From: Mugil cephalus
Taxonomy: Eukaryota; Chordata; Actinopteri; Mugiliformes; Mugilidae
DNA: 64,000 bases
Assembly: GCF_022458985.1 (NCBI RefSeq)
Contig: NC_061772.1
Span: 8,360,001 to 8,424,000, forward strand
Direction of reading: 5' to 3'
The notes below the pieces were generated by a model. The model was not told the DNA's origin and searched no databases. It saw only the letters and a program-made list of their open reading frames with translations. Made by a program: the position numbers and the translations under genes. This document shows positions 36,461-51,300 of the stretch, piece after piece; the first letter of the stretch is position 1; every line of letters begins with the position of its first letter.

Positions 36461-36980
36461 CTGTCTCTCTCTCTCTCTGTCTCTCGTCCTCTGTCTCTCT
36501 GTCTCTCGCTCTTTGCCTGAGGCACATCAATAGACCTCCGTTCACCCACTGAATTGAACTGGCTCAATAAAAAGGATTGCCTGAGCAGAAGTTGGGGCCG
36601 AAGGCACAAATCAGACCACAGGGACACTTGTTGTTGACACACACACACACACGCACACACACACACTCACATGCACACACACCCCTCAGAGATATGTTTG
36701 CCCAGGTATGTACACTGAGCTCCTGCGTGTGCATGTGGGAGCACTTGCTGTGCTTCACTGCATTTTGTTTATAGAAGCTTGTCGACATTTGATGATTCAT
36801 CAAACCCCTGAGCTCCTGGTTTTCCCTCTGTGTGTGATCCACGTTTCCCTGATTCATGTTCCTCCTCCCAAAAAACGTAGATCACGAGGGGCGCTGGGTG
36901 CAGGTTGGGGCGTGACATGAGCCTCTAACTCAATTATAAGGCATTTGTGTGTGACATTTGCTAAAAAAAAAAAAAAAAAA
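36461..36980. repeat. Simple-repeat cluster: CT-rich, CA-rich and poly-A runs
   Basis: CT/CTGT-rich 36461-36510, CA-rich 36639-36680 with CG and CT interruptions, and a poly-A run at 36962-36980. Reading frames covering these are artefacts. Confidence 0.85.
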
Positions 36981-37224
36981 CACCACCCTCAGAGTCAGAT
37001 GCTATGAGGCCATTTCTGACCTTCTCCACGGTCACACATCTGTATTTGGAGAAGTTTTAATCCCAGATGTTAGGGTTATGGTTTTGTCAGGCATATCAAC
37101 GAAGAAGTGTTTTGCTGCAAATATGAATGAGGGACAATAAATATAGTATTTATTGATATTTGACACTTGTTGCCATCATCACAAGCTTGTGGTTGTCAGG
37201 TTACGTGCAGCTGTGTCTGCCCAT

Positions 37225-37330
37225 AGTTAGCATCTCTGTGCTAAACTAAGCTAGCCTAAGAAGCTGCTGGCCGTACCTTCCTTTATATATATCAGAAAGA
37301 AGATTGGTATCAATCACCTCACTCTTGTCA
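37225..37330 (+). repeat. Fragment of a common fish interspersed repeat
   Basis: GTGCTAAACTAAGCTAGCCT, AAGCTGCTGGCCGTACCTTC and AAGATTGGTATCAATCACCT resemble the end of a very abundant teleost repeat (recalled: TATGCTAAGCTAAGCTAACCGGCTGCTGGCTGTAGCTTC...GAGTGGTATCGATC). Diverged and truncated; class uncertain. Confidence 0.55.
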
Positions 37331-40300
37331 AATGTAATGTGTGAGCTTGAGGTTATGAAACTCAGTAAGTTCACTAACTGTCTTTACCATCATCCCCATC
37401 TCATCCAGATCTGTAGCATTCTCTTCTTCTCAGCGTCTCGATCCGGGAGGTTTCCTGTACTAACACAACTTTATCATCTCTCCTTCCAATATAACAACAA
37501 AATTCTCTTATTGATTGCAAAATTAAATCATATTTTTGTTGTTTTGTCTGGAGGAAGGCTCTGCTCTTTGAAATGACATGTACGCCTCAGCAGGGCACAT
37601 TTCTTTTAGGCAACTGTTAATTCCTAGAAGCCACGAGGCTAAGCTAACGACCTGGTAATTCATGACAGGAATGCAAAGGTATACCGAAAATATAAAGCCA
37701 TCAGAAATATCAAGATGTTCCTCTTGCTGAATACATTGAGTCACCGTCCATCTTCACAATTCATAATTTTTTATTAAAGAATATTGGTAAACATGTCCAT
37801 GAGGCCGTTCAAACACATCCCCAATCTGAAGGCACCATCTCGTTCCAAGCCTGACTTCAATGATCACGATACAGATTTTCTGGCCAAATTTTAATTCTTG
37901 TGGCTACAGGCCTCACTATTGCATCATGAGAACAAATAATCAGTCCTTGTCTCAGGTGACACTATTCCTCATGGTGGGGTTGTTTTCGCAGTAGAGAATG
38001 TTCCCTCATGAGGTCCAGGGTCTTAATTGTTCCCCATGGACGGGGGAGAACAGACTGACTCGCTCGCTCACGGGGAGATTCTATCTGCTCAACAAACCAT
38101 CAGAAATACTTTACTAAAATGAGACGCTGGCTGCCGAGTTTAACGGACGCCTCTTTTCTGAAATGGTCCATGGGGAAGTTTGGGTCACATTGTGTAAGTT
38201 CAGCTCCTGTCTCTGAACAAGGCCACGATATGATGGTGCTGAGCTGAACATTATTTTACGCGACACTGTTATTTATTTTTTTTGTTGCCTGTAGAAATAG
38301 CATGCAGGAAGACGACAACACCATTTTTGTCATTGTAAGGTGTTTATCTCTTGTGGAACAAAACCTCAACAGAATCTGCCAAATAGGCCCAACACTGAAT
38401 TCTGCTTTATCTGTTTTCATTGTTGGTTTTGCCGCCTTTGGCAAATCCAGCAGTTTCTATCTCCGATGATTGTACTCTATAGCTGCTCAGTCCACATGGT
38501 GCAGCTAATAAAAATGGCTGATTACTGCGATGAGGCACCCTGTCACTCTAATTTACACAAATTGTACACTCCCACTCTGACTGCTGCTCAACCATATTAA
38601 CGCCGAAGCAAAACTCTGGCAGTCGAACCCAGAAAGCCTAATTTGATCTACATGCACACTTCCACACAAATAATCCCACTGTGATACTCATTCCAAGCAA
38701 CAATATGCACATTTGGTATTTACTGTCCTATAGAGCGTGTAATTATGCTGCTTCAGAAGCTGTTGTTTCAGTGGTATCACATCAGAAACGAGGACTTCGG
38801 TGTGAATTATTATTCCAGCGATGCGTTGCAGCTTTACAACTGATTATATGATGAGAAGCTATAAGAGGGAGGCTGGTTGGAGGTTTAGTGAGGGAGTGAG
38901 GGTTTTTGAGAGGGTGTGCTGATGTGGCCGTGAAGCTAATGATGACAGGTGAGACAAACTACTACAGGGGTCACTGCGCTGTTATCCACACGGAACTGAT
39001 TGGAGCGCCGCCTGGACGTTCAGAGGAATGGTGATCTGCTGAATGTGCCTTTATGTTTCCTAATGATGGATTTAAAGATTAGATGCAGGCATGTTGTGAG
39101 AGTCCTCTCTGGTGTGCAGGACTATAGCACCATGTTCTGGCTGAACGTATACAATCACACGCCTTTAAAGCTCTGTTTGCTTCCCCGTCATGTGTATCCT
39201 ATTCTGTGGTGGTGGAATGAACCCACACAGTGTTTGAATAAAAGCGGCACTGCTGATCTCTCTGCTCCACCTCTGCAACAGCCTGCTCATACCAGCTGCC
39301 TCTCTCTTGAGAAAGTGAATTTAAAGTGTGTCTGTCATTTCATTAATGGTGTAGTTTGCTTTCTATGAAGTGTGGCTGACCGAGATATTAGTCACAGTTT
39401 TGTAACGCAGGATGAGCTACTGTAGCCAGGGTCAGCCGCTAAATGTATATTAGCCACCTAACACAAGGGCCGCCTTAAAATACTTAACACCACTTTAGGT
39501 GTACACGATGTTTGTAAAACTGGCCCTGCTTTACCTTTCTGTCTCACTGACTTTTTCAACAGGGAATGTAATATTTCTCTCTTTAAAGCTTGTCAAAGCA
39601 GAATTATGACTTTAATTCAGGGCCATGTGGTAACACATTTGACACAAAGTTGCACAACTCTTGTTGACATTTGTCTTGATTTCTGGCATATATTTCTGAT
39701 GTCCTATGACTTTCTGTCAGTCCCCATCTTCAGACCTTTTGTTTTTTTCTAATCGTTTTAGCGGCAATTTGCAAATCTCAAACTACTAATAACAATCTTG
39801 ACTGTTAATCATCTGTTTTTTATCATGTTGTGCCAAGGGCACCCTGACCCCTCTTTTGTAAACTAATTTTTTTAATTCTGCGTTGTCTTCATGTTAGGTA
39901 GAATTATTGTAGCAGATGGGTCATCTCACTGGTTTGCGTGCCATTAGTAGATCAGAAACCAGAATGAGGCAAAGAGAGATTGAACCATAGCAGCATGTTG
40001 GAGGTGACTGAGTGCATCCAAACACCAGTGAGGGCCTCGTCAGACAGCTGCTGTCCTGCCACACTCAAACACACACAGTCGTGTTTCCATAGAGCATAAC
40101 ATTGATTGACATCACCTTCACGTAATCACTGCTCCCGTCCTTAAACCTTGAAACCGTGATTTCAAACTAACAACACAAACACACTGGTATAATGGTGGTT
40201 TGTATGTGTGAAGTTAATTAAGTGACATATATTTTCCACTGATCAGTATTTCTTTCTTGCTGTTGTAGCTCATGTTCATGTAACAGCTTCTCACTGTGGC

Positions 40301-42143
40301 TCCTGTGCCAGGGGCTACATTTGTTCAAGGAAGGTTAACGCCACATTTGATGTGTTTGTCTTACTTACTTGCTTCCTTAAGATTAATGTCAGGATCTGTA
40401 ACAGGGGGCTTTCTCCTCTGGGGCTGCATTACGGCGTGACGACACAACTCTAGAAAACCCAGTGCTTTATTTTGTCATTGCACAGTAGATGCCAGAATGG
40501 GTAACTGTGACCTTAATATTCACACAATGGCCAAGAAAATGTGGAATTTAAGATCTGATAGTGAGTTTGAGCAGGAAGGATGTGTTGAAACAGCAGCAGA
40601 CAGTGGAGATAATGCTCATCTATTACAAAAACCATTACCTCACAGCATCAGCCGGCAGTCACTTTACACACATCACATCACATTTAAATTCTATCCCAGC
40701 CAAAGTTTGCTCTTTTATATATACTGTACACTGGAGTGGGGTTTGTGCTCTTGATCCTGCATAATTCTGCATTAAACCAAAAATGCGACATCGCTTTTCA
40801 TAAAATTAATTTAAAGTGAGTAGAAAAGCCTCTTAAACACCTGGCATTCTGCACCGTTTCCTAATCCTCATTATTTTACTTTCCACACTAAATATCAACA
40901 TAAAGCCACTTTAACTAATTACATATGACGTGTTAAATACACCATTTACAGGATTGCATAATTATCTATAATCTGCAGTCAACAAAAACTACTCTGACTG
41001 TAAATGCCACAGCCCTCTGTGTGCGCTCGTATTTGTGTGTGAGACATGTTTGTGTGCTCATCTCGTATGCCTGTGCAACTTCACGTGTTTGTGTTTTAAA
41101 GGTGATCAGTGGTCCATTAACGGGTTTGTGCCTTACCCATCATTCTGTTTCCTCATGCCATCACTTTACATGCAACACTTTCAACAAAAAGCCTCTGAGA
41201 CGTCGGCAAACAAATCCCATAAACTCTCTAATTATTATTCATACAGTTTAAGCTATACAAGAGGAGTTCCTATAAATAACCTCCCCAGCTCATTCTATTC
41301 CCCCCCTTCTTTCTGTCTTTCACACGTACACATTAGTTGTACGTACACACACACACACACGCACTGGTGCTTATTATCTGTCCTCTTCAACTCTCCCTCT
41401 GTTTTCTTTTTCTCCCGTTTCTCTCTGATCAGCAGCACACAGCTCTGCAGGGACTAGATAAAGTGTCTTCTCGTTCTTCTGCATCATCCCTCCACCACAG
41501 CTCCCATCCTTCATACCACCTTGTGGGGTCCAAACCGGGGAGGGAGATGCGCTACAGCAGGAAGGGAAGATGAGAAAGGCGTGTACTCGTCCTGCAGAAC
41601 GAAGAAATGCATTTTGGTGATTTAGTGGCCGTGCAGCAACTGCTGCTGCTGCTGCTTGGATTTATGCCAAGTGGGTTCGATTGGCCAAGGAGAGTGAGTG
41701 TCCCTCCGACCTGCAGAGGCCGGCAAGTGCTATGGAAGGTGTGAGGGGGTTGAGGGAGGAGATGAAAGTAAAAGTAAAGAAATTAAGGGAGTGTAGTCAC
41801 ATCTGATAGGTACACACAAAACTCAGCAGACTGTAGGAAAGGCTGCCTATACTGGAGCATGACATGCACATCACTGCATTCCTGCGAGTTCCTCCTCCTG
41901 AGGTGTTGTGGGCCCTGGAATGGGATATTTTATTTACTCAGGCTTTATCTGACAATTCACAGTGTAGGGAGATGCAGCATGGGAAGAGATAGGGATGACA
42001 TAGATCCTGGTGGAGCCAGCGGGGCGCCCTGCTGTAGAATAAATTGTTTGATGTAATTTTGTCCTCACGGGAGCTGCAGGATTGGATGATGTATAATGAT
42101 CCTGCTATCAAACTAGCAGCATGGGCAGCAGTTAATGGTAACT

Positions 42144-42292
42144 CATATGCAAAGCCCAGGAGAGCCTTTCTCCCCATCCTCCTCCTCTTGTCATTGGTCT
42201 CCTGCCGTGAAGCTGCCTGGAGGCTCCCCGCACTGTCGAGTCGCCCCCGTGCGGCGGACGACTGCACTGCAGACGCCGCGGGTGGTTTAAAA
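42144..42292 (+). promoter_or_regulatory. calb2 proximal promoter region
   Basis: Upstream of the calretinin start are an E-box CATATG overlapping a POU-octamer-like ATGCAAAG (near 42144-42154), a CpG-rich segment from about 42225, and an AT-rich TTTAAAA (42286-42292) about 105 bp before the ATG that could act as a TATA-like element. Assignment is motif-based. Confidence 0.4.
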
Positions 42293-42395
42293 GCCCAAGC
42301 TGAGGAGGCGCTGCCCACAGAACCGAGGAGCACAACACCGGGAAAAGTTTACCTCTAACTATCACAGGCGACTTGAGGGAAGCAGAACGGCAGAA

Positions 42396-45300
42396 ATGGC
42401 AACTCAAGCACAGCAGCCTCCCCAACTGCGCCTGGCCGATCTCACCGCAGCGCAGTTCATCGAGATCTGGAAACATTTTGACGCAGACGGTCAGTGCACT
42501 CTGGTGATTGATAAACTGGGAATGAACTGAAAGTACAAATATTATGTATTACAAGCTAAAATGTTACTAAGAAATGATCAGTTTTTGGAAATTGAGAATA
42601 TAATTGTTTTATTTAGTGGATTACATCTTTTTCTTAAATTTCCTCTTTTGTGTTTTCAAATAATCAAGAGAAACACTTTCTAAATATGTTATATCAGAAC
42701 AGAAAGATGAGAAAATGATTTATTCACTAATTTAAAACAGAAAAACTCATTTGAAACAGAAAACTTTCAGGATGTCAGTTCATTTTTGTAATTTTACTTT
42801 AAAATATGACTTTTGTGTGCAACGGCTCAATGTGTGATTTTTTGTGAGATATCCTCGAGTTTCATTTATGTGCCAACATAAAAATGTGTCAGTGGACCTA
42901 TACCGACTTTTAGCGTTACTGCATCAGAATTAAGTTACATAGTTAACGAGAGGATATGAGGAGAGGAGAGAAGAGGTAGAAGAGAGGGGGAGGGAGAGAG
43001 GCTGCAAGAATGAGAGTGAAGGAGAGATAAGAGGAAAAAGATGCAGGGGGGTGGGGGGATGAGAGGATGCCCAGAGAGAAGAGGTGTTTTCTCCTGAATC
43101 TTCTTAGGTGGAGTGCTTCTGAACCTAAAGAGCTTCATGAACTGGAGTGTGAATGTGTATGACTCCAAAATAAAAGTATATAACTGTAAATTAAATGTAG
43201 TCACCAAGCAAGCATTGTGCACTACTAAATGTTTTATCTAGTATTGGATTATTGTTACTGACAGATTAATATATGTGCAGCTGTTTAATCTTGTAACCAG
43301 AGAGGATGGAGCTGCTGTTGTGTTTTTAGATCTACTATAATTTTTTTTTAATTTTCAGTAGAAAAATACAAAAAAAAAATACAAAAAAAAAAAAAAAAAA
43401 ATTGTCAAAATTGTTAGTCTTTGCTGATTTTCAGTTTTCTGTGAATAAATATCTCCAGGTTCGACCGATAACTCAAGAAATTGTGATAACCTATTATTTA
43501 GGACCCAAATTACAAGCCAACAAAATAGCCAACAGATTATTCAGGAATGAAATGTATTATTGCAGCCTTGTTTGCAATGATTTATGTTTTATTGTTAAAC
43601 CTACAAAGTAACCTATAGCTGTCACATCAGTGGGGTGAAAAGAAAACATTTCTGTCTAAAATCTGGTGAATCAGAGGTTTGCAGTAACTTAAAAAATGAA
43701 AATTCTCAAATAAATTTCAGAGGCTGAATAAATACGTGTACTTAGATTCCATCACTATACAAAGCCTTTTATTAGGTATTTATATGCATGCCGGCCAAGC
43801 TGCCGAATATCTCTGTCTTTGTGTCTTACTATGACCTACTCCAGCTTTACTGATTTTCATGAAGGATTATTCTCTGAAGCCATTCAAAAAAAAGCTCTGA
43901 CCTCTTAAACCCTTTTCAAGACCCAGCTGATAAAATCAGTCGATTTTCATCAAACATTGTCGACTAACAGTACTGTCTCACAAAGCTTCAACAATCTAAC
44001 CTCACCGTGTTAACCATGACTGTCTTTTTCTGATCTTAAACCATTTTTGTGCAGACCTTTACCAATGACCACAGGGGTGAAAATTACAAGAAACTGCTTT
44101 TCTATTTAATTACGGTGTTTTAACGGAGCAAACGACAAATCTCAGCTGTTTCCAGAACAGCACTGACTTTGTTTCTAAAACCACCACCCTCAAGCAGCTC
44201 CTCTGGAGAAGTTAAGTGTAATTAAACAGGACACTCCATCAGTGACAGTGCTGCAGTGCTTACGCACCGCACACCAAGTAGAGTCACAGCATAACTGACG
44301 GATACGTGTTTTCCTCATGCTTGGTAAAATCATCATCATCATCTGATCCGAAAATCTGGTGGGGTCATTTAGAGCTGGACCAAATTAATTCTTCCAAAGG
44401 TTTTATGATCTTCGTTATGACTGAGGTTGTTATTGTCAGAGCTGGATAGTGACTTAACTGGTAGAATGAATCAGTCACATGAAACAAAAAGTCCAGTCCA
44501 TGGGGATAAAGGCTCTTATTCCTCACAGATTTAGTGTTATTCACCAACACTAAATCTTTCCCATCTTGGGGACGTGTTGGGTGATATATATTTGGGGATT
44601 ATGGCATCAAAAGACTTTCTTTTTGTACCTCCAAGTGACTACCACAACAACTGAAACAAACAGAAGTCCAAAACTGATGGGAAAGTTGGCCTCACTGTGG
44701 CTCAAACACACAGAAAAAAAAAACATTCCAACTAAAATGAACAAACTAAAACAACAACCCTCCTGCTCATAGTGGCCTGTCTTTACACCTAAAAATAAAA
44801 GTCACCCTTTTTGAAGACGTCTTTCTGTCATTAACCATTTCTCTGAGTTGGCCTGATGAGTTCTTGTTGAGGTGACATTGAAAAATCAGCAGTTGAAAAG
44901 TTTGGCTGAAAAAGAGAGAGAAGTGCATCTGCTCAGTGGTGCACTGCATGTCGCAACTAAACTCTGTGAGACACAGTGAACTGAGAATGAGTCACTTTTA
45001 TGGCATTCATTGCAAGTCACAGGCTTTCAGCAGGATTATTTGTTCCTTTTCAACCTGAGATTCTACATTTATTTAAATTTACAAAATATCAACTTGGACA
45101 TTAGTCAGGGAAGGAGGAATGCTGGAACTTTAACCAAGCAATTCATTCAAAACAAAATGTAAACCTTCATTCAGAAATATGGGACAACATGTCAAATTTA
45201 ATCAAGCATAATCAAATATAACACTGTAACTGATGTGACTTTGACCTGCTGTTATATACAGTGTAGAAACACAAGCTCTCACTCGTCTCTATGCCCTTGA

Positions 45301-48300
45301 AGGTCAACAAGAACTCACTCAGATGAAACGCTTCCCAGCTCTCTGCTGATATTATCGAGCACACTAAGGTGTTACCCATCTTACATACGATCAGGCCATG
45401 GCTGCATGACTGCCTCTCCTGCAGACACGCTTTAATTAATACTGAATGCTGCTAAGCCCTTGGCCACAATGCCACAAAGGGTCAAATCATTGGCATGCAT
45501 CAAGCCAGAGAAAACATCTAAGGAGATTGAAGCAGAAACTACTAAATCTGGGATAAGAACTGTCCAGTGCAGTATTAAAAACTGGAAGGAAGGAAGAGGA
45601 GGAAGAAATGTGGTCAGAAAAAAATCCTGGTTGACGGTGATCACCCAACACTTAAACGTTTGGTGAAATCAAATCAAAGAAGAACAACAGTAGAACTCAG
45701 GGCTGTGTTTAACAGTGAAAGTAAGAGCATTTCCACACGTACGATGTAAAGGGAACTCAAGGGATTGGGACTGAACAGCTGTGTAGTCTTAAGAAAACCA
45801 CTAATCAGCGAGGTTAACTGAAAAAAAGGCTTCAATTTACTAGGGATCATAAAGATTGGACTCTGGAGTCGATGGGAGAAGGTCATGTGGTCTGGTGAGT
45901 CCAGATTTACCCTGTTCCAGAGTGATGGGGCTTCAGGATAAGAAAAGAGGCAGATGGAGTGATGCCCCCATCATACCTAGTGTGCCTACTGTACCAGCCT
46001 GTAGAGACAGTGCTGTGATCTGGGGTTGCTGCAGTTGCTCAGGTTTAGGTTCAGTAACATTATGTCCAAAGAATGAGATCAGCTGACTACCTGAATATAC
46101 TGAATGACCAGGTTATTACATCAGTGGATTTTTACTTCCATGATGGCACAGACATATTCCAAAATGACAATGCCAGGATTCACTGGGCTCAAACTGTGAA
46201 AGAGTGGTTCACTGATTTGTTTATATCTAAAACATCAGCTCAGCCAAAGCACAGATGGTGACATTGAGCACCTATCAAATACAGCGTGCAAATGAAGCCA
46301 GGCAGGGAGATGCCAGGAAGGGGGGGAGGTGAATTATCAAAAAGGAAAGGACTTGAGAGGATAAGAGATTAAGAGATGGATGAGGGAGCAGGGGCAATCT
46401 CTACATTTTATTCAATACATCTGTGTTTCACCCTGCATCGAAATTACAATTTTATCTGTGTCCATTTTCATACGCCCCAAAGCTCCCACTCCACAGCCAG
46501 GATTGTAGACAGATGGGACTCATTCTTATGATTAAAAAGAGAACGCTCTATGTCCTATATGTTGCTGTGTGACTTGCAGGCAAACCAGTGGAGTAAATTA
46601 TTGTATTAACTCAACCTCAGTCATGTGACTGTCATAAGAAGTACAAATCCAGGCAGAGGGACAGAATGCCCCAATAAGCATCTATCTGACTGCCTACTTT
46701 AACCCTTTTAGGCAAGAAAACACTCATTATACATCGTACAATTCAACTGCACTCAACTCCTGCGGTCTGTTCATTTCCTGCTGCATCTCACTGCCAATTT
46801 ATCCGGTGACATTTGAATGTGAAGAATTCATTCAAGCCATTAACTTGTTTCTAGTCAAAGTGGGTTTTGAGTTGTGCAGAGGTGATATCACGTCTGGCAT
46901 CTAAATTAGTCGTGCTGCAGAGCTCCAGGAACAAGACCTGAAGGACGAGAGCATTGAATTAGTAACAGTCAAACTATTTACAGCGCAGATGTAAACCTTG
47001 TTACTGCTGACTTGCGTTCAGTCAAAGAGGACTCACATCTCAAAGTTTCGGGACTGTTCCAAAGTTAAAGCCCCTTGGTGATCTTTAATCTTTCCTGTAA
47101 GTCTTTAATCAAACTTTAAAGCGGTCAATAAAGCTCAGAGTGACTTAAAAACCTCACAACATTATTTGTGCCAAACTAATTTTGCTGCTCTGGTGCACCA
47201 CAGGAAACGGCTACATTGAAGGGAAGGAGCTGGAGAACTTCTTCAAAGAGCTGGAGACTGCGAGACGAGGAGCCGGCGTGGTGAGTGTGAGCCTGAATAC
47301 CTCCAGTCCCTCTTTTGACAAAATAAAAAAAAGGATATTTAATTTACAGTTATTCATACAACCTTGTGCTCTGGAAACTAGGTTACGAATTAGTTCACTC
47401 AGAATCAGTTTAGTGTTACCTGCACTCTGTTTCCTGGTGGTATTTATTCTAATGTAGCAAGTGTCTTTGTGACAGAGATGTGTGAACTACTCCTGCCAAC
47501 ATTAACTAAGAGCTGTGAATGCCTGAACATGAGCAGAGAGTAAGAGTGAGAGCATATTGACGGGAAGCATTAACGAGGTTGTAATCCAAAGCTGAGATGC
47601 TTAATATTCTTTAAATGTAATCCTTAAAAGGCCGGGGTGACATACTTTATGTGTTTTATGTGGTGTGATCTAATCTGTTTGCAGGATCCCAAACAGGCTG
47701 CATTCAAAGAAAAGATGAAGGAGTTCATGGCCAAATTTGACAAGAACTCTGATGGGAGAATTGAGATGTCAGAGGTGAGAACCACTTAAAATCAAACACA
47801 TCAGACGCACTAGGTGCCTCACTCTCTGTTGCCCTGTGACCTTACTATCTTCACCCGAACCTATCTAGTAACGTTTAAAATGACCACAAAAGTTTGAATA
47901 AATCATACATACGCACACATACACATACATTTAAATACAAAGTTTAAACCATATATAATATTCAGGTAATAATCCTTATGTGTCTTCACTTATCCGTCTG
48001 CAGCTGGCTCAGATTCTGCCCACAGAAGAAAACTTCCTGCTCTGTTTCAGAGAGTTTGTTGGATCCAGTGCTGAATTCATGGCAGTAAGTTTGTGTGCAT
48101 TCATCTGTATCCTTCGTCTCATTTTCTGACATGCAACCACTATTCTAACATGATTCTGTTCCTTAGATCTTTCAAGCCTCTCCCAAGCCATTCTGTCTAA
48201 AGTGTAAAGAATTAGTCATACTCCTTCACTATTCCTGCTGGAATCCTATAATTTGGAGGAGAGGTTGCTCACTGACTAACAGATAATTTAAGTGAGCTGT

Positions 48301-51300
48301 GAAATTCCCTCACAAATGCCTCAAGCCAGCATGCCTTCTCAGTCTGTCCTGTGGGACACATGTTCAGCTGTCCCACAGTTGATTTTTCCTTTGTGCCAAA
48401 TTAGGACCCATGTTTCATGCTGTAGGGCTGTGCATTGTTCACTTAAAGCCTGGATGCCGGGTTAAGAACTGAAATGCGTACAAATGACTTGATACAGGCC
48501 TGGAAACGGTTGTAGATTCATGTCGCACTCATCCCTGACAGCGTACTGCCAAGACTGATATAAATCCTCTTCATATCTCAGATGAAAATAGTTGCGTTAA
48601 ATTAAAGTAATGCATGAATTACTTTAAAATAAATGGCTTCCAGTGATATTTGGAAACAGTCCTGAAAACCTTGAGGCATCAACCATCTGGTCCACTGTAA
48701 CTGAAAATACTCCCCCTCCTCACATACAATCACATCTGGCGTACTGTGTTTTAGGAGGGTTTTCAGTGGTGTGATGTTCAGGCTGTTCTGTGCGTTAAGG
48801 CTATTCTCAGACTTCCATGCATTATGAATGGGGCCCAGCTTTCTGCGGGGGAAAGTCAGCGAGTGCTTGAGGGGGTTTAAAGTATCCATCTTTGATAAGG
48901 CCTTTGACAAATCCTATATTTACACAATGTCACGCGACACTACTTTTTCTCTTCACTGTAGTATGTGTTACTGTATGAGTGTAAGTATGACCTTTTTTCC
49001 CTTCCTTACTTATTGACCTGGTGTATGCTCTTCTGCAGGCGTGGAGGAGGTATGACACTGACCGCAGTGGATACATTGAATCTAATGAGCTGAAGGTAAA
49101 ACTCTCCTGTTACTATTGTAGAATACAGACAGTTTAATACCTGCAATTTTGTACATTCACTTTAATATTTAAAATGTGTCTGTACATATGATTGTTACAT
49201 GGTCAGTAATGGGAACACTGATGTCTAATCCATTCAGCTGATTCCTGTTGCTTTACTTTCTGTAATTTATAATGATAATAATAACTTTACACTTTGAGAA
49301 TCTCCAAGTGCCACAACTCTACAAATAAAATTTAAAAACAGCAGTAATCTGTAAATGCTGCGGTGAGGGTGGAGGGTGTTTGAAGTTGCAGAATCGAGGG
49401 TTCGTGAGGAGGCAATAAACATTATAAATATATGCATGTGCGCCAGTGAAAATGTAAACAAATCTAATCCTGGTTGAGGCGATGATGAAATTCTGTGTGA
49501 AAAACAAAACCCCCTGGCACCTCTGAAAACAAGTACTCTACATCACCTCTGTCCATTTCCCCTGTCATCACTGACGGCCAGTCGTCTGATCAATGACTGT
49601 TGTGTTTTCGTTTTTTTTAATCTCTTCAGGGTTTCCTGTCAGACCTGCTGAAGAGGGCCAACAGAAGCTACGATGAGAAGAAGCTCAATGAGTACACGCA
49701 GACCATTGTGAGTGCCGGCACTGCAGCACAGTTATCTGCTCAGCTGCTTCCATTCGAGCTCTCTGAATGTGTAAATTGTGATCCACACGTCCTGATAACG
49801 ACCCTGTTAACTGGCTTTCTGTGTAGCTGAAGATGTTTGATCTAAATGGCGACGGCAAGCTGGGCCTCTCTGAGATGGCGAGGTGAGTGTGTGCTGTTCT
49901 ATTTTGTGTGTTCAGGGCAGTTTTAAACTTTTCTTTAGTGATAACCCTGAGATGAGTTTGTGTTCCTCCACAGGCTGCTGCCAGTCGAGGAGAATTTCCT
50001 GCTGAAGTTCCAGGTCAGATTATGGTTATTAAAACGACAGAGGCCTTCACGTCTCATCCATCCAGCTGATTTAGAGAAGTCAGACAGTACTGCAGATTCG
50101 GAATTCAACATTATTGGATTCATTGCAAGAGGATTATTTGTCCTCAGTGAACAGAGCGTTGCCTCAAATGTCAAAAAATGTCAAAACTTTAGCAACGCAG
50201 AGAGAAATACCTTCAGTAGGTTGGCAGTTTATCTCAAGGCTAAAACTACAATAGTTTATGTACAGTTTTATATTCATACCTAGAAGACCTGTGTCATCTC
50301 TATATATCCAGTTTTGATTACCTGAAGCTCAGCATTTGTAGCGACAGTGTTATTTTACATTCATAGATATCCCACATATGTTATGGCATGTATGTGACCA
50401 TATGTACATGTTGGCCTGTGAGAGCAGATCAACAATTCTTTTCCAACCAAGGATTAGTCTGTCTGATGAGGATTAACTCAACTCTAGTCCCGGTTATCAT
50501 AATCTGAGTGGATTAATATCAGTTCTGGATCTGCTGCGGCTTTTACCGCTCTCTAGAGACGCCCGTCAGTTTCTAACTATTTCTCCTCCTCTCCTTTTCT
50601 CATGCGCAGGGCATCAGGCTCATGGTTAAAGAATTCAACTCACTCTTCGCTTTCTACGACAAGGTGAAAAGACCATCTTTTCAGCGTGGCGCTGAAACAA
50701 CAGCCATGCTGTTCCCTTTGTGAAGCTATACTCCAGCTAGACGCACGCATCAACATGCTTACATCCTGCTCACTGACCTTGCATATATTATTAGCAGTAA
50801 ATTTTTTGGTGATCCATTCATTGGTTATTGATTTATTGCCCGCTCAACTGCAAATGTCAGCCTTATGGCAGTGAGAGAGGATCAAGCAAATCGGAGTCAG
50901 TCTCTTGGGAAAATTTCACACCAGTCCATCTTATAGATTTCAAATCATTAGGGACCAATAGCTCACCGACATTGATATACTGACAGTATGGCTGTGCTCT
51001 AGGGAACAAAATGTTAATCACAATTTCACATTTTTAAATTCCAACCACATCGATCATTAACAGAGTACAAAGACAAAGTCACTACACTGACTTTAGTGCG
51101 TTGTCATCCAGATCCAGCTGCAATGCCTCGAGATCCTCATATTTCCAGTAAAATCCCTGGCTACCTTCTCCTCTCCCTACATTTAGTGTGTCACACATCC
51201 CTCCTGCATCACTTTGCTCTATGTCCCGTTGTGCCTCAGGCAATACAATAGCTTTGGTGTGGTGCAGTGAAAGCTGGGTAGGATTTGACTTTGTGTTTTC

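Larger units (their letters stand above)
30907..42280. other. Gene-free region between cmtr2 and calb2 (about 11 kb)
   Basis: cmtr2 3' UTR occupies the first kilobase. The remainder has no supported coding exon on either strand. Contents: a Tc1 terminus at 32765-32840; stretches of higher-complexity, repeat-poor DNA at about 33300-33720, 34690-35340 and 38090-38640 that may be regulatory; a repeat scrap at 37225-37330; CT, CA and poly-A runs at 36461-36980; CTG runs at 36251-36266 and 41638-41657; and CA at 41346-41362. Frames such as 39000-39368 show no domain. Confidence 0.55.
42490..47203. other. calb2 intron 1 (4.7 kb)
   Basis: Large first intron splitting the first EF-hand loop. It holds a purine-rich GA tract (about 42950-43060, with two G6 runs near 43045-43060), a poly-A run (43358-43401) and a Tc1 relic (annotated separately). 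No internal exon supported. Confidence 0.75.

Noticed and set aside
39000-39368. 122-residue + strand frame
   Set aside because: Low-complexity composition, no recognisable motif, no splice context.
42044-42358. 104-residue + strand frame upstream of calb2, with antisense partners
   Set aside because: Lies in the calb2 promoter and 5' UTR; no similarity to a known family.
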